NCBI GenBank assembly: GCA_016872385.1
Contig: VGZV01000030.1
Span: 1-34,449, forward strand
Length of the DNA: 34,449 bases
Direction: 5' to 3'
DNA from: SAR202 cluster bacterium
GTDB lineage: Bacteria > Chloroflexota > Dehalococcoidia > Lucifugimonadales > UBA3495
Shown here in pieces: positions 33,009 through 34,449 of this stretch (positions are counted from its first letter, which is position 1; each line of letters opens with the position of its first letter). The notes beneath the pieces were generated by a model. That model did not search any database. It had not been told where the DNA came from and saw only the letters and a program-made list of their open reading frames with translations. The position numbers and the translations under genes are program-made.

Positions 33009-34376
33009 GTGACTGCGCCCTCGTCTTCTTTCATCCCCCTGGCGCCGCTGCTCCAGGCATTGATTCGGTTCGACACCACTAATCCCCCCGGCAACGAGTC
33101 GGCGTGCGTCAGTTATGTCAATGCATTGTTGCAGGATGCTGGCTGTGTCACCCAGATAGTCAGCAAAAGCCCAGAAAGGCCCAACCTTATTGCCCGCCTT
33201 TCTGGGGCAAGGGCTGCCCCGCCCCTGCTGCTATATGGGCACCTGGACGTAGTGCCCGCTGCTGACCAGCCCTGGATGCACCCGCCCTTCGCGGGCCAGG
33301 TGGCAGACGGCTGCCTTTGGGGCCGCGGCGCACTGGACATGAAGGGCGGCATCGCCATGATGCTGGCAGCCTTTTTACGGGCCAAGGCGGAGAACCTGCC
33401 CCTGCCAGGCGATGTGATTCTAGCCCTGGTCAGCGATGAAGAGGCGGGCGGCGTTTTTGGGGCGCGGTTCCTGGTGGAAGAACATTCCCATCTGTTCCAG
33501 GGAGTCCGTTACGCCATTGGGGAGTTCGGCGGGTTCAGCATGGAAATGTCCGGCCGCCGTTTCTACCCCATCATGGTGGCGGAAAAGCAGGTCTGCCGGC
33601 TGGAGCTCACTGTCCGAGGACAGGGCGGCCACGGCTCCCTCACCAGCCGGGACCGGGCCCTGGCGCGGTTGGGCCAGGTGCTGACCAGGCTGGACCGGGG
33701 CCGCCTGCCGGTGCACATCACGCCAGCCAGCCGCATGATGCTCCAAAGCATCAGTTCGCACCTGCCTTTCCCTAGAAATCTGGCCCTGCGGCTCCTCCTC
33801 TGCCCGCCTTTGTCCGGCTTTCTTTCAGGCCTCATGGGGCCTGCAGGCAACCGGCTGGAGCCGTTACTGCGGAACACGGTGAATGCCACCCTAGTGCGCG
33901 GCGGCGAGAAAGTTAACGTGGTGCCAACTCAGGCAACCCTGACTCTGGACGGGCGGCTGCTACCGGGCTGCACCCCCGACGACCTGCTGGCTGAGCTGAA
34001 GCCCATCCTGGGCGGACTGGCCGAGGTAAGGGTGTTGCAACATTCCCCAGGCCCGGCTCACCTGGACATGGGACTGTTTGACACCCTGGCAGGGATTATC
34101 CGGGAAGCCGACCCCGGCGGCGTGGCGGCGCCCATGCTGCTGCCCGCCACCACCGATGCCCGTTTCTTTGCCCGGCTGGGCATCCAGACCTACGGTTTCC
34201 TGCCCATGCGCTTGGAGCCTGGGCTGGACTTTTTGGGCACCGTCCACGGCCCCGATGAGCGCATACCCATTGCGGCCCTGGATTTTGGCGCAGAAGCTAT
34301 TTACCAGCTGTTGGGCAAGTTCAATCAGTGGCAGGCCGTGTCAACTCAAACAAGAATGTTACCGAAGGGCAGATGA
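33009..34376 (+). CDS. M20 family metallopeptidase (ArgE/DapE-like), 3' end replaced by an IS end
   Basis: The protein is 455 aa from a GTG at 33009 (AGGA about 9 nt upstream). Motifs in order: RFDTTNPPGNE (about 19-29), YGHLDVVP with a metal-ligand His and the activating Asp (about 76-83), GRGALDMKGG with the bridging Asp (about 110-119), and SDEEAGG with the catalytic Glu and a metal Glu (about 143-149). The dimerisation domain follows (GQGGHGS near 204-210), and the C-terminal VHGPDERIP includes the last His ligand (about 414-422). It hydrolyses amide bonds of N-acyl amino acids or small peptides; the exact substrate is unknown. The last residues (about 443-455) and the stop lie in the 104-bp repeat at 34334, so the native C-terminus is lost, although all catalytic residues remain. 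Confidence 0.9.
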   Translation: MTAPSSSFIPLAPLLQALIRFDTTNPPGNESACVSYVNALLQDAGCVTQIVSKSPERPNLIARLSGARAAPPLLLYGHLDVVPAADQPWMHPPFAGQVADGCLWGRGALDMKGGIAMMLAAFLRAKAENLPLPGDVILALVSDEEAGGVFGARFLVEEHSHLFQGVRYAIGEFGGFSMEMSGRRFYPIMVAEKQVCRLELTVRGQGGHGSLTSRDRALARLGQVLTRLDRGRLPVHITPASRMMLQSISSHLPFPRNLALRLLLCPPLSGFLSGLMGPAGNRLEPLLRNTVNATLVRGGEKVNVVPTQATLTLDGRLLPGCTPDDLLAELKPILGGLAEVRVLQHSPGPAHLDMGLFDTLAGIIREADPGGVAAPMLLPATTDARFFARLGIQTYGFLPMRLEPGLDFLGTVHGPDERIPIAALDFGAEAIYQLLGKFNQWQAVSTQTRMLPKGR

Positions 34377-34437
34377 TTCACTGATCCAGGAATGTTACCG
34401 AAGCATTGTTGCCGGGTCCCTGTGATTGGCTGCCGGG
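34334..34437 (+). mobile_element. Insertion-sequence end (partial, running out of the window to the right)
   Basis: This is the exact inverse copy of bases 1-104. TGTCAACTC starts at 34339, with GAATGTTACCGAAG at 34354-34367 and 34390-34403. The host gene reads into it and ends at TGA 34374-34376. Twelve more bases follow to the window edge. IS21-like structure is inferred from the TGT terminus plus repeated blocks. Confidence 0.7.
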
Positions 34438-34449
34438 GCAAGCTTGGGG

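Noticed and set aside
34438..34449. AAGCTT near the right edge as a cloning-vector junction
   Set aside because: A single hexamer is expected by chance and the adjacent 104-bp repeat explains the edge better; no vector sequence was recognised.
1..34449. Whole window as a composite transposon
   Set aside because: Only outward-running element ends are seen, no transposase lies inside, and the cargo is the essential ribosomal cluster; flanking independent insertions or an assembly break is simpler.

Overview
This is a GC-rich bacterial chromosome segment. It is dominated by one very long minus-strand ribosomal gene cluster and flanked by ordinary single-copy genes. The best guess for the host is a Chloroflexota member (Dehalococcoidia/SAR202-like). 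Supporting signs are the Gram-positive/Chloroflexi-type insert in ribosomal protein S12, a GAAC-N4-GTTC (Gram-positive type) SOS-box-like operator, frequent TTG starts behind good Shine-Dalgarno sequences, an F420/flavin luciferase-like oxidoreductase, an HMG-CoA-synthase-like/DUF35 fusion, and short palindromic dispersed repeats. This is inference from gene content and not a phylogeny.

Left flank (1-8.8 kb): a membrane/zinc-ribbon/TPR protein (394-1128, +) converges on a thiolase-fold/DUF35 fusion that has lost the catalytic residues of HMG-CoA synthase (1121-2566, -). A divergent plus-strand set follows: a lipoprotein-like S41 C-terminal processing protease, smpB 2 nt downstream, and a gamma-carbonic anhydrase. 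Next come an LLM-class oxidoreductase (-), bracketed by two copies of a small hairpin repeat, and an MFS transporter (+). The last unit is a two-gene operon encoding a small zinc ribbon and a RuvC-like protein. Its promoter carries a LexA-box-like palindrome exactly between the -35 and -10 elements.

Core (8.8-29.6 kb, all minus strand): reading in the direction of transcription the order is rpsL-rpsG-fusA-rpsJ-rplC-rplD-rplW-rplB-rpsS-rplV-rpsC-rplP-rpmC-rpsQ-rplN-rplX-rplE-rpsN-rpsH-rplF-rplR-rpsE-rpmD-rplO-secY-adk-map-infA-rpmJ-rpsM-rpsK-rpsD-rpoA-rplQ-truA-rplM-rpsI. This is the str, S10, spc, alpha and rplM-rpsI operons joined end to end without tuf. A consensus-like promoter (TTGACA-17 bp-TAAAGT) lies just upstream of rpsL, and a 10-bp hairpin sits between rpsI and the convergent RuvC-like gene. 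A hairpin plus T6 run directly before fusA, which has no Shine-Dalgarno, may be an attenuator.

Right flank (29.8-34.4 kb, +): a small conserved-looking protein of unknown function, a LacI-type operator, an amidohydrolase/deacetylase, a PAC2-family protein, a cluster of three tandem MITE-like palindromic modules, and an M20 (ArgE/DapE-like) peptidase.

The two ends of the window are perfect 104-bp inverted copies of each other. Each contains a TGTCAACTC terminus and two GAATGTTACCGAAG repeats. They look like the same end of an insertion sequence at two sites, both running outward, and the right copy supplies the last codons and stop of the M20 peptidase gene. No transposase, rRNA, tRNA or CRISPR was seen inside the window.
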